Below, one piece after another: positions 46,135 through 55,520 of a stretch of 64,000 bases of DNA. Origin of the DNA: Echinicola salinicaeni (GTDB taxonomy: Bacteria > Bacteroidota > Bacteroidia > Cytophagales > Cyclobacteriaceae); contig NZ_JACODZ010000003.1 in assembly GCF_014280965.1 (NCBI RefSeq), positions 124,001 to 188,000 of the forward strand, read 5' to 3'. Within the stretch, counting starts at the first letter, position 1; each line of letters begins with the position of its first letter. Under the pieces are notes generated by a model that was not told the DNA's origin, ran no database searches, and worked only from the letters and a program-made list of their open reading frames with translations. The position numbers and the translations under genes are program-made.

Positions 46135-47604
46135 ATGAATAAAGATTCCAGACAGCTCTTTTATGAAGGTAAGCGTCAGCATTCCACATCCGAAAGGTAT
46201 TTTGCTAATACTAATCCATCAAATGGGCAGTTGATTTCAGAGATAGGCCAAGCCTCCGCTACTGACGTGGAGAAGGCCATAGCATCTGCCCAAAATGGGT
46301 TCAAGATATGGTCAAAAATGACAGGGACCGAAAGAGGTCGAATCTTGAAGAAAGCTGCAGATATACTGCGAGAAAGAAATGACGAATTAGCAAAGATAGA
46401 GGTAATGGATACAGGTAAGCCTATATCAGAGGCAATCGAAGTAGACATTATTTCAGGTGCTGATGCCATTGAATATTATGCAGGAGTAGCGCCAACCATC
46501 AAAGGAGACTATCATGATCTGGGAGGATCATTTGCTTATACACGCAGAGAACCTCTTGGAGTAGTTGCTGGAATTGGAGCTTGGAATTATCCGATTCAGA
46601 TAGCCTGCTGGAAATCTGCTCCAGCATTGGCATGTGGGAATTCAATGATTTTCAAGCCTGCAGAACTGAGTCCGCTATCAGCAGTTTTTCTGGCAGAAAT
46701 TTATAAGGAGGCAGGCCTTCCAGATGGTGTGTTTAATATAGTTCAGGGAGATGAAGAGGTTGGAAAAATGCTTACTGCCCATCCTGCCATAAAGAAAGTT
46801 TCACTAACAGGTGAAGTAGGTACGGGCAAGAAAGTAATGGCTGCTGCGGCAGAGACTTTGAAGCATGTCACCTTGGAGCTTGGAGGAAAATCACCGCTTA
46901 TAATTTGTGAGGATGCTGATTTGGAGGAGGCCGTGCAGGGAGCCATGCTCGCTAATTTTTATACCCAAGGGGAAATTTGTTCGAATGGTACTCGGGTATA
47001 TGTGGAGGAATCCATAAAAGATCAATTTTTGGAAAGATTAATTGAAAAGACCAAGAGATTGATTACCGGAGATCCAATGGATATGGGAACCCATATCGGG
47101 GCCCTTATTAGCCAAGAGCATATGGAAAAAGTGCTGGGCTATATTGAACAAGGTAAAAAAGAGGCAAGTTTGGTATATGGAGGAGAGCGATTCCAAGGCC
47201 ATAAAAATGCCGACTTGCACAGTGGATATTATGTTGAACCGACCATTTTTTATGCAGAAAATGAGGAAGCAATAATAGTCAAAGAGGAAATTTTCGGTCC
47301 TGTTATGACTGTTTTGCCGTTTAAAACAGAGGATGAGGTCCTTCAGAAAGCTAATGATACGGTCTATGGCTTGGCTGCTGGTGTATTTACCAAGGATCTT
47401 AAGAAGGCCCATCGCATGGTGAATCAATTGGAAGCAGGAATGTGTTGGATCAATAATTATAATATCACTCCAGTGGAAATTCCATTTGGCCCTTATAAGC
47501 AGTCAGGTTTTGGAAAAGAAAATGGCCTAACGACCATAGAAGCCTATACACAATTGAAGACAGTGTATGTAGAAATGAACAAAATTGATTCACCTTACGG
47601 ATAA
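46135..47604 (+). CDS. betB: Betaine aldehyde dehydrogenase
   Basis: From ATG 46135 the enzyme has 489 residues and is an aldehyde dehydrogenase close to BetB, making glycine betaine from betaine aldehyde. WNYPIQIACWKSAPALACGN, the glutamate motif LELGGKSPL and the cysteine motif QGEICSNGTRVYVE are visible, and PFGPYKQSGFGKENG is the usual C-terminal region. The TTG at 46111, which would add eight residues, is not needed. betA follows after 12 bases, which strongly supports the choline-to-betaine role. Confidence 0.94.
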   Translation: MNKDSRQLFYEGKRQHSTSERYFANTNPSNGQLISEIGQASATDVEKAIASAQNGFKIWSKMTGTERGRILKKAADILRERNDELAKIEVMDTGKPISEAIEVDIISGADAIEYYAGVAPTIKGDYHDLGGSFAYTRREPLGVVAGIGAWNYPIQIACWKSAPALACGNSMIFKPAELSPLSAVFLAEIYKEAGLPDGVFNIVQGDEEVGKMLTAHPAIKKVSLTGEVGTGKKVMAAAAETLKHVTLELGGKSPLIICEDADLEEAVQGAMLANFYTQGEICSNGTRVYVEESIKDQFLERLIEKTKRLITGDPMDMGTHIGALISQEHMEKVLGYIEQGKKEASLVYGGERFQGHKNADLHSGYYVEPTIFYAENEEAIIVKEEIFGPVMTVLPFKTEDEVLQKANDTVYGLAAGVFTKDLKKAHRMVNQLEAGMCWINNYNITPVEIPFGPYKQSGFGKENGLTTIEAYTQLKTVYVEMNKIDSPYG

Positions 47605-47616
47605 AGAAAGAGTAAA

Positions 47617-49230
47617 ATGCAGTATGATTATGTTATTGTGGGGGGAGGAAGTGCAGGTCTGGTTTTGGCCAACCGTTTGAGTGCAGATCCAAAAAACCAG
47701 GTTCTAGTACTTGAAGCTGGACGCCCAGATTACAAATTAGATTTTAGAATCCATATGCCGGCAGCGCTAAGTTATTTGTTGACCGGGACTTTTTATAACT
47801 GGGCCTATTCTTCGGATGAAGAGCCCAATATGAAAAATAGACGAATTGCTCAGCCCAGAGGTAAATTGCTGGGTGGATCCAGTAGTATCAACGGGATGAT
47901 TTGGATCAGAGGTAATAAGTTGGATTTTGATAAGTGGTCCAAAGAAAAGGGCTTGGAAGATTGGGATTATGCCCATTGTTTGCCCTATTTTAAAAAGCTA
48001 GAGCACCGCTTGATTGGACCTGACAAATTCCACGGGGATAAGGGGCCTTTGAAGTTGACCACCCCGGAAAACAAAAATCCACTTTTTAAGGCTTTCTTTG
48101 AATCAGTGAAGGAAGCAGGTTATCCACTTACTGATGATGTAAATGGAGCTCAGCAAGAAGGTTTTGGGAAGTTTGACCAGTCGATATTCCGTTCAAGAAG
48201 AATGAGTACTTCTCGGGCTTATCTAAAGCCAGTAAGGGACCGGGAAAATTTGACCGTCCTCACTCAGGCCATGGCCCATCGCATATTATTTGAAGGGAAG
48301 AAGGCTGTTGGAGTGGAGTATAAGCACAAAGGTAAGGTTAAACAGGTGTTTGGAAAAGAGGTGATCAGTTGTGGAGGCGCCATCAATTCTCCTACTCTCC
48401 TACAGCTTTCAGGCATAGGAAATGCAGAAGAACTAAAACAGTTGGGAATAACGCCTGTTCATCATTTGCCAGGCGTTGGGGAAAACTTGCAGGACCATTT
48501 GGAGGTGTATATCCAATGGAAGTGTAAAAAACCAATCAGTGAGTATCCTTCCCTTAGTCCATGGCGTGCGCCCATGATAGGATTTAACTGGCTTTTTCGC
48601 AGGAAAGGTCCAGGAGCAACGAATCATTTTGAGGCAGGAGGATTTATCAAGAGTCATGAGGACAAGGAGTACCCTAACTTGCAGTATCATTTCTTGCCAC
48701 TTGCGATCCGCTATGATGGTAGTACCCCAGTGAAGGGGCATGGTTTTCAGCTCCATATTGGCCCTATGAATACGGATGTTCGTGGACATGTGAAAATAAA
48801 ATCATCTGACCCTTATCAACATCCAAGTATCTTTTTTAACTATCTTTCTACGGAGGATGAAAAAAGGAACTGGGTGGCAGCTGTCCGCAAAACCCGAGAA
48901 CTTATTGAAACCAAAGCCATGGAGGATATCCGAGGAGAGGAACTGTCACCTGGCAAGGATGTTCAAACAGATGAAGAAATTCTCGACTGGGTTGCTCGAG
49001 AGGGAGAAAGTGCTTACCATCCAAGTTGTACATGTAAGATGGGCTATGATAAAATGGCTGTTGTAGATAGCCAGCTTAGGGTACATGGTGTAGAGAATTT
49101 GCGAGTGGTGGATGCCTCGGTGATGCCATATGTGACCAATGGGAATATATATGCCCCTACTTTAATGATTGCAGAAAAAGCTGCTGATATGATTTTGGGA
49201 AATTCGCCCCTTGAACCGGAAGAAGTTTGA
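47617..49230 (+). CDS. betA: Choline dehydrogenase
   Basis: The 537-residue FAD enzyme is of the GMC oxidoreductase family. The FAD loop VIVGGGSAGLVLANRLS starts the protein, GKLLGGSSSINGMIWIRGN is the GMC signature 1 region, and AYHPSCTCKMG holds the active-site histidine, followed by NGNIYAPTLMIAEKAAD. It oxidises choline to betaine aldehyde, then BetB, encoded just upstream, makes betaine. The pair is an osmoprotection or choline-use operon. Confidence 0.94.
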   Translation: MQYDYVIVGGGSAGLVLANRLSADPKNQVLVLEAGRPDYKLDFRIHMPAALSYLLTGTFYNWAYSSDEEPNMKNRRIAQPRGKLLGGSSSINGMIWIRGNKLDFDKWSKEKGLEDWDYAHCLPYFKKLEHRLIGPDKFHGDKGPLKLTTPENKNPLFKAFFESVKEAGYPLTDDVNGAQQEGFGKFDQSIFRSRRMSTSRAYLKPVRDRENLTVLTQAMAHRILFEGKKAVGVEYKHKGKVKQVFGKEVISCGGAINSPTLLQLSGIGNAEELKQLGITPVHHLPGVGENLQDHLEVYIQWKCKKPISEYPSLSPWRAPMIGFNWLFRRKGPGATNHFEAGGFIKSHEDKEYPNLQYHFLPLAIRYDGSTPVKGHGFQLHIGPMNTDVRGHVKIKSSDPYQHPSIFFNYLSTEDEKRNWVAAVRKTRELIETKAMEDIRGEELSPGKDVQTDEEILDWVAREGESAYHPSCTCKMGYDKMAVVDSQLRVHGVENLRVVDASVMPYVTNGNIYAPTLMIAEKAADMILGNSPLEPEEV

Positions 49231-49239
49231 TGATCTCAC

Positions 49240-49275
49240 CATACTGGATTCTCATCAGGAATCCAGTATGCTTGT
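49240..49275 (+). terminator. Rho-independent terminator after betA
   Basis: A perfect 12-bp stem, CATACTGGATTC (49240-49251) and GAATCCAGTATG (49259-49270), with a 7-base loop; the tail CTTGTCTCTTTT is T-rich but not a pure run. It separates betBA from the symporter gene, though read-through is possible. Confidence 0.75.
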
Positions 49276-49418
49276 CTCTTTTAAAAATTAGGAGGGCTGA
49301 TTTTAACCAGCTAATCCAATCTATAGCTGATTCTCCAGAAACAAACTAAAATTAGACAACTCACCCCATTCTCAAATTTCGAAGCCGGATTATTGGTGGT
49401 TTCGTAAATTATTTTCTC

Positions 49419-51047
49419 ATGTATAGAAATCAGCAAGTCATGTTTGCTCAATTGATAAAGAACTTTCTTCCAACCTTAATTTTGATAGCTTTGCTCAGCT
49501 TAGCAGGTCTGTTTTTTCATTTTTACCAGGATTCCAACATATTTTGGCCAGGATATATTTCCATGGTTTTATTCTATGGACTCATATTTTTCATGGGGAC
49601 CTATGCCGCAAATCTAAAAAAGGAAAATTCAGTAACCGATGTGATGTTGGCAGGTCGAAAAATTCCACTATGGGTGGCCATTTTTACCATGAGTGCTACT
49701 TGGGTTGGAGGTGGATACATCAATGGAGCTGCAGAAAGCACCTATGATGCTTCCTATGGGTTGATTTGGGTACAGGCCCCCTGGGGGTATAGCCTCAGTT
49801 TAATTATTGGTGGATTGTTTTTTGCACGTAGAATGCGGCATTTTGAATTCCAAACCATGATTGATCCATTGGCCCAGCGTTTTGGTACCAAGATGTCAGC
49901 AGTGCTCTTTTTGCCCGCATTACTGGGTGAAGTCTTTTGGACAGCAGCTATTTTAACTGCACTTGGAGCGACCTTTGCCACTATTTTGGGACTTGATATC
50001 CAGACGGCGATTATCCTTTCCGCCCTTATTGCCATAGCTTATACAGCTATTGGAGGTTTGTGGGCCGTTGCATTGACGGATGTGGTACAGTTGTTCTTTT
50101 TGCTTGTGGGATTAGTGATTATTATTCCCTTTGGCTTGAAAGAAGTTGGAGGATGGGACCGTGCTTGGGGAGTATATCAAGAAAAAATGGGGGATTTGGC
50201 TACTTTTATTCCTTCAAAGGATAATCTAGGAGAGTATTATCTCAACTGGTGGGACAATATGCTGCTATTGATTTTTGGGGGCATTCCTTGGCAGGTATAT
50301 TTTCAACGAGTCCTGTCATCTAAAAATACCAAAACAGCTGTGAGGTTATCTATAATTGCTGGCTTTGTTTGTATGTTGGCGGCTATTCCAGCCATTGTTA
50401 TTGGTATCATAGGAGTGGCAGTGCCATCTTGGGAGGCCTTGGGTGCCCCTGGAGCTCCTGAGGATGCTTCTTTGATTTTGCCTTATGTAATACGTTACCT
50501 TACACCGGGAGCCTTGGCAACTGTGGGCTTGGGGGCCATTGCAGCAGCTGTAATGTCATCGGTTGATTCGTCCATACTTTCTGCTTCATCCATGGCCAGC
50601 TGGAACATCTTTAGGCCCCTGATAAAACCGAAAATAAGTAATAGGGATCTAATGAAAGTAATCAAACGTAGCATTTGGATTATTGGGATAACGGCGACCT
50701 TGCTAGCCTTGAAAATACAAAGTGTTTATGCTCTTTGGTTCTTGTGTAGTGACTTGGTGTACACCCTTTTATTTCCACAATTGTTGACTGCATTATATGA
50801 TAAAAAGGCCAATAAAATTGGTTCTCTCGCAGGATTTGTGGTGGCATTTATCCTGAGAATGGGTGGAGGAGACCCAACTTTGGGGATTCCCATTATGATT
50901 GACTATCCGATGATTAAGGATGGAATGGTGTTATTCCCTTTCAGGACAGTGGCTATGCTAGCAGGTTTACTGACCATTGTGGTGATGTCACGTCTTACCG
51001 GAAAGTATGCCCCTCCCAAAGCGCTTTATATTGAGGAACATTCCTGA
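49419..51047 (+). CDS. Sodium:solute symporter family transporter, probably for choline or betaine
   Basis: The 542-residue inner-membrane protein has about 13 hydrophobic segments. MSATWVGGGYINGAAE, PFLLGEVFWTAAILTAL-like and GAIAAAVMSSVDSSILSAS are typical of the SSS family, the last matching the sodium-binding helix 8 region. A second ATG at 49440 is also possible. It lies 189 bases after betA on the same strand, after a terminator, and its position strongly suggests choline or betaine uptake. Substrate is inferred only from context. Confidence 0.88.
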   Translation: MYRNQQVMFAQLIKNFLPTLILIALLSLAGLFFHFYQDSNIFWPGYISMVLFYGLIFFMGTYAANLKKENSVTDVMLAGRKIPLWVAIFTMSATWVGGGYINGAAESTYDASYGLIWVQAPWGYSLSLIIGGLFFARRMRHFEFQTMIDPLAQRFGTKMSAVLFLPALLGEVFWTAAILTALGATFATILGLDIQTAIILSALIAIAYTAIGGLWAVALTDVVQLFFLLVGLVIIIPFGLKEVGGWDRAWGVYQEKMGDLATFIPSKDNLGEYYLNWWDNMLLLIFGGIPWQVYFQRVLSSKNTKTAVRLSIIAGFVCMLAAIPAIVIGIIGVAVPSWEALGAPGAPEDASLILPYVIRYLTPGALATVGLGAIAAAVMSSVDSSILSASSMASWNIFRPLIKPKISNRDLMKVIKRSIWIIGITATLLALKIQSVYALWFLCSDLVYTLLFPQLLTALYDKKANKIGSLAGFVVAFILRMGGGDPTLGIPIMIDYPMIKDGMVLFPFRTVAMLAGLLTIVVMSRLTGKYAPPKALYIEEHS

Positions 51048-51337
51048 AACCATAATTAATTTTTATAAAAATTACATGCAAGCTCCGGCTGATCATTTGT
51101 ATGGTCAGTTAAAGTTGTTTTCTGTCTATTAATCTAGCATTGTATTGGGCTTTAGGCCTAATTGTGCTATTTTTACCCAGCTGTGTTGCAAATTTTTACG
51201 GTTGAATAAGTCCTGTCGGAACGAATATGTCCTTTGATATATGGTCTGGAGGCTAGGATGATGCAGATTACTAACCGTAAAGTTTTAAAAAAAACTCAGC
51301 AAGGATATTATCGGAGATTATTTAAAATATACCCAAA
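51048..51337. other. 290-base intergenic region
   Basis: No gene, clear promoter or terminator was recognised between the symporter and fucosidase genes. Confidence 0.4.
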
Positions 51338-52948
51338 ATGAAAAGTACTAAACTCTTATTGATTTTACTGTTAAGTAGCATCATTAGCATACCTTCTATC
51401 GCCCAAGAAACAGCTGCTTCCTGGGAAGATTTGAGAAAGGAATATAAGTTCCCTGCATGGTACACGGAAGCTAGGTTTGGCATATGGGTCCATTGGGGTG
51501 CTCAAACAGAACCCTTGCAAGGTGGAGGCTGGTATGCTCGGCATATGTACCAACAGGATGTAGGTAATCAATTATGGGGAAAAAATGCCTATGCCTATCA
51601 TAATAAGACCTATGGGCACCCTTCAGAAATTGGGTATAAAGATGTGTTGAACGAATGGAAGGCCGAGCGCTTGGATACGGATGCTCTGGTAAGTTATTTT
51701 AAAAAGCTTGGCGCCAAATATTTTGTGGCACTGGCCAACCACCATGACCATTTTGATAATTTTAATTCCACTTATCATCCTTGGAATTCCGTTAATATGG
51801 GCCCCAAAAGGGATATTATAAAGGAGTTTGAAGTATCCTGTGAAAAATTCAATATGCCCTATGGAGTCAGTTCTCATGATGACAGATTTCTTTCCTGGTG
51901 GCTTCCTGCTTTTGGATCTGATACCTCAGGCAGATACAAAGGTGTTCCCTATGATGGGCATATGACGAAGGAAGATGGAAAAGGAAAATGGTGGGAAGGA
52001 TTAAATCCAGCGGATTTATATGGCCTGCCACCGGAAAAAAGAACACCTGAGTATATCGAGGAAGTCAAACAAAATTGGGTCCAGAGGCATAAAGAGCTGG
52101 TGACCAAATATGATATTGATTTTCTTTGGTTTGATGGTTACGGCTTCCCTTATGATGAATACGGTAAGGAGGTCTGTGAGGCATTTTTCAATCATAAACT
52201 TGAGGAAAAAGGGGAGATAGATGCAGTGATAGCAGGGAAAGTAAGTGGTGAATCCATGCTCGTTAAGGATATTGAGCGAGGCGGTGCTGATGAAATTCTG
52301 CCCTATCCTTGGCAAGGGATTACTACCTTGCGAACATGGTTCTATAAGGAGGATCCTGAAAGAATGGAGTATAATCAAAATGCCAGAACCATCATTGAGC
52401 TACTAGCTGATTATATGAGTAAAAATGGAAACCTTTTACTGAATGTGGAGCTATTGGCAGATGGGACGATTCCAGAAGAGCAAAGGATCATATTGGATGA
52501 TATAGGTGCTTGGGTCAACTTAAACAGTGAAGCGATCTATGCTACTAAACCTTGGGTGATTTATGGCGACAATTTGAATTCTTACCTTAAATCAGAGGAC
52601 TCAGGGGTGACAGAAACCGATATTAAGGCTTTGGAGGAACAGCACAAATCAGGTCATTTTAATGAAAGGACTCTCGAAAGTCCTGCTTATGGTCATGATG
52701 AAGTGAGATTCGTGACCAAAGGTGATGTTTTATACGTGATTGTATTAAACCCAGCAGCTGGTGATATAGAACTACCCTCATTGGGCTTAAGTTCAGGGTA
52801 TCAAGTTGGTAAAGTGACTGATATTGAAATGATTGGAAGTGGTGAGCAGGTGAAGTTTAATCAAATGGATGAGAAACTGGTCCTTTCAGTTCCATCAGAA
52901 AGACCCAATATTTTTGCTACGGTATTTAAATTGAATGGTGTTTTATAA
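51338..52948 (+). CDS. Secreted GH29 alpha-L-fucosidase
   Basis: The 536-residue protein has a signal peptide (KLLLILLLSSIISIPSIAQ) and a GH29 catalytic domain. FGIWVHWGAQTEPL is the typical GH29 N-terminal active-site region, YFVALANHHDHFDNF the conserved histidine pair, and DIDFLWFDGYGFP contains the expected nucleophile Asp266. A C-terminal beta-sandwich follows (about 430-536). It removes alpha-linked L-fucose from polysaccharides or glycoconjugates, probably algal. It stands alone, without SusC/D or other glycoside hydrolases nearby. Confidence 0.92.
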   Translation: MKSTKLLLILLLSSIISIPSIAQETAASWEDLRKEYKFPAWYTEARFGIWVHWGAQTEPLQGGGWYARHMYQQDVGNQLWGKNAYAYHNKTYGHPSEIGYKDVLNEWKAERLDTDALVSYFKKLGAKYFVALANHHDHFDNFNSTYHPWNSVNMGPKRDIIKEFEVSCEKFNMPYGVSSHDDRFLSWWLPAFGSDTSGRYKGVPYDGHMTKEDGKGKWWEGLNPADLYGLPPEKRTPEYIEEVKQNWVQRHKELVTKYDIDFLWFDGYGFPYDEYGKEVCEAFFNHKLEEKGEIDAVIAGKVSGESMLVKDIERGGADEILPYPWQGITTLRTWFYKEDPERMEYNQNARTIIELLADYMSKNGNLLLNVELLADGTIPEEQRIILDDIGAWVNLNSEAIYATKPWVIYGDNLNSYLKSEDSGVTETDIKALEEQHKSGHFNERTLESPAYGHDEVRFVTKGDVLYVIVLNPAAGDIELPSLGLSSGYQVGKVTDIEMIGSGEQVKFNQMDEKLVLSVPSERPNIFATVFKLNGVL

Positions 52949-52997
52949 ATTTTCTGAGAGGTCATAAAGCGCTTTACGTAAGTAGCTTTATGGCTTT

Positions 52998-54092
52998 TTA
53001 TGGAAACTCATCATATGCCAAATTATTGATTTTTATTTTTATCCAGGTCCAGTTGCCATTTGAGAGCTTCCAGCTTACATTACAGGATGTGGGGATTTTT
53101 ATTCCATTGATTATTCCAGTTTGGGTAGCAACTACCGTCCATTCAGTTGGGGTCTCGTCATCTTTTTCCTTAAAGCGGAGGCAGGTGAATTTTTTGAAGT
53201 TTCCCTCTTTGTCAAAATGGAAAATACCGCTTCCCTCCGTCCCATTAAAACTCATGCTGGCTTTGGCAGAATTTTGATCGATGGTTTCCCATACAATATA
53301 GGGCTGTAATGCGGCCGATGGAAACCATACCATCTCTGATAAGAACCGTTGAAGGCTGGCCTGGTTTACCTTTTTACTGTTGCTTACCTGTGCTATTGGA
53401 ATAAGGGAAAGCAGCTTAATGCTCATTTCTCCTATGCCCTGTTCAAATTTGTCCCTACCGCATATGGGCAAAGTAGAGAACATCTTTAATTGAACGGACC
53501 AATTGAAGGCTGGGGGATCAATGGTATAAAATTGCTGGGCTTTGGCCGGTATCCAGTTTTGGTGCTCAGGCTTCATTAATAACTGCGCTTCTTGTTCTAA
53601 GTAAACCTTGTTTGGTAAAGGCTGGCCAATGATTCCAGAATTCTTCAACCACCTTTGAATAACCCCAGGTAGGTCTTGGATCATTTGTTCTGTTATTTTT
53701 TCACCATTAGGAGTACTAGATAGAGCGCGCATTTGGCTGACTTCATTTTTTAGCTTTTGTCGGAAACTGAAATCTGAATAGGATAATAGGCAGATGACGA
53801 GAATTAATAGGTTGGGGATAGTGCCATATCCCGCATCTCTCCAGAAAATAAAAATCAGAAACTGTGATAGGATGACTGATACTAAACCAATTAGCCACCA
53901 GTGTTCTTTATAGTTCATAAATAGGAACAGGGTGGTTGAAAACAGCAAAAAGGCCGTGAGCCATATTATACCAAAAGGTTTAGAGACCTTTTGGCTCAGT
54001 CCTGATGGATTGGCCAAACTAAATGCTTTAATGAATCCAAGCAAATGGATGGTTCCATGGAGTGCCAATATAATTACAAAAATCCAACGCAT
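52998..54092 (-). CDS. DUF6544-type membrane protein
   Basis: The 364-residue protein has four hydrophobic segments in the first 115 residues (for example WIFVIILALHGTIHLLGFI and GIIWLTAFLLFSTTLFLFM), followed by a soluble domain from about residue 120. Parts such as DLPGVIQRWLKNSGIIG and AALQPYIVWETIDQNSAKA match the DUF6544 proteins known by name only. It is convergent with the fucosidase gene with 50 bases between them. Function unknown. Confidence 0.75.
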   Translation of the reverse strand: MRWIFVIILALHGTIHLLGFIKAFSLANPSGLSQKVSKPFGIIWLTAFLLFSTTLFLFMNYKEHWWLIGLVSVILSQFLIFIFWRDAGYGTIPNLLILVICLLSYSDFSFRQKLKNEVSQMRALSSTPNGEKITEQMIQDLPGVIQRWLKNSGIIGQPLPNKVYLEQEAQLLMKPEHQNWIPAKAQQFYTIDPPAFNWSVQLKMFSTLPICGRDKFEQGIGEMSIKLLSLIPIAQVSNSKKVNQASLQRFLSEMVWFPSAALQPYIVWETIDQNSAKASMSFNGTEGSGIFHFDKEGNFKKFTCLRFKEKDDETPTEWTVVATQTGIINGIKIPTSCNVSWKLSNGNWTWIKIKINNLAYDEFP

Positions 54093-54242
54093 ATTACAGA
54101 GGCTATTAGGAGAATTACAAGATGTGTTGTATCGTTTTTACGAAATGTTGGGTATTAAATAATAGATGGTTTTTGTTTTAATTACCAGTTTATCAGTGTT
54201 TTATGTTTGTAATGAATTTAGTTTGTTTGGAGAATTAAAACT

Positions 54243-54377
54243 ATGATAAACGTCATCAATAAATATCTGTTTGATAGTTTAAAAAGAGCTCAAAATAACA
54301 GGGCAAGTCCGGAATGGCGTGATATCCAAAAATTGTGTATTACAGCAATTGTTGGTTTAATTATCCTTTTTTGGTAG
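54243..54377 (+). CDS. Possible small membrane protein, 44 residues
   Basis: A frame from ATG 54243 to TAG 54375-54377 begins MINVINKYLFDSLKRAQNNR, a basic amphipathic helix, and ends with a hydrophobic stretch CITAIVGLIILFW that could be a single membrane helix. It is small, with no promoter or ribosome site that decides the matter. Its position between divergent genes and sensible amino acid pattern give modest support. Confidence 0.35.
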   Translation: MINVINKYLFDSLKRAQNNRASPEWRDIQKLCITAIVGLIILFW

Positions 54378-54432
54378 TTTGTGTTAAGTATTGTATTATT
54401 TAATGCTTATTTTAAATTAGATCGAGAAGTTT

Positions 54433-55485
54433 ATGGTGAGACATTATTTGGCTAGGTTTTTTTCTGTTTCCATGGTATTGGTCTGTTTGGGATTTTTACC
54501 CAGATTGTCGTTTGCTCAAGAAACTGATAGTCTTAAATCAAAGGGAAAATATCCCTATATATTACCTTTTTTAGGAGATAAGGCTTATGAGAGGGGCTAT
54601 GAACTTCCTTTGCCTTTTGGACTAAATGTAGGTACTGTATTTAATAGACAAGGCCTGCTACTGGAGGACTTTGAAATGACCATTTCGGATCCCAATACTC
54701 CCGAATCTGATTTAGTCTATAGAGATTTATCAGGAATTCTTGACTTTGGACCTTCTGAGGGAAGAATAAATACTTTGAATATGCGGGGAGATGCTTTTAT
54801 TCTCCCATTTTTGGCTGTTGGGGGATATTATGGTAGGGTATGGGGAGAACAGACCATTAGTTTTAGTGTTGTCGGTAGTGATTATTTTAGGAGTACGACA
54901 GATATAAAAGGACAGTACTACGGCTTAAATTTATTGGGACTTGTTCCTCTTGGGCCTGTGGTTTTAAGTGCCGATTATTCATGGTCTTGGACCACTAATA
55001 AAAATTTAGATAAACCAGTATTGGTTAAAGTTAGCGGTTTAAGGTTGATAAGAAGAATATTAACCAAAAAGCAAAACCGGTATTTTGCGGTTTGGGCAGG
55101 AGTTCAATTTCAAAACTTGGATAGCAGAAGCTCGGGAAATATCCGTTTGGATGAGGCTTTAGGTATTAGTGAAGAAGATAAATCCCGTTTGGATGATCAT
55201 TGGGAACAATATACCAATAATGAAATCCCTAATGGTAAGGGAGAATATTGGAGTGACTTGAGCCTTCCCCAACGCCTTGCTCAGCAGGCCGCTTATGACT
55301 TGGTAAAAGGAGTGGCTGATGATAATGTCTTTTATAAATTCGATAAAAGACTGGAATATGAATACAGTATGTTATTGGGGCTTAATTACCAACATGATGC
55401 TAGATGGCAATTTAGATCTGAATACGGGTTTTTGAAAACTAAGCAGCAGTTAATGGTAATGGCGACTTATCGATTTGGCTTATAG
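54433..55485 (+). CDS. Outer-membrane beta-barrel protein of unknown function
   Basis: The 350-residue protein has a signal peptide (FSVSMVLVCLGFLPRLSFAQ, cleavage near residue 29) and repeated amphipathic strands with aromatic edges, such as ILPFLAVGGYYGRVWGEQTI, GLVPLGPVVLSADYSWSWTT and YFAVWAGVQFQNL. It ends MVMATYRFGL, a possible last barrel strand though it lacks the usual terminal Phe. No family is recognised. It stands alone. Confidence 0.7.
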   Translation: MVRHYLARFFSVSMVLVCLGFLPRLSFAQETDSLKSKGKYPYILPFLGDKAYERGYELPLPFGLNVGTVFNRQGLLLEDFEMTISDPNTPESDLVYRDLSGILDFGPSEGRINTLNMRGDAFILPFLAVGGYYGRVWGEQTISFSVVGSDYFRSTTDIKGQYYGLNLLGLVPLGPVVLSADYSWSWTTNKNLDKPVLVKVSGLRLIRRILTKKQNRYFAVWAGVQFQNLDSRSSGNIRLDEALGISEEDKSRLDDHWEQYTNNEIPNGKGEYWSDLSLPQRLAQQAAYDLVKGVADDNVFYKFDKRLEYEYSMLLGLNYQHDARWQFRSEYGFLKTKQQLMVMATYRFGL

Positions 55486-55520
55486 GAGATTTTAATCGTA
55501 ATTTTCCGAAAAGGACCTGT

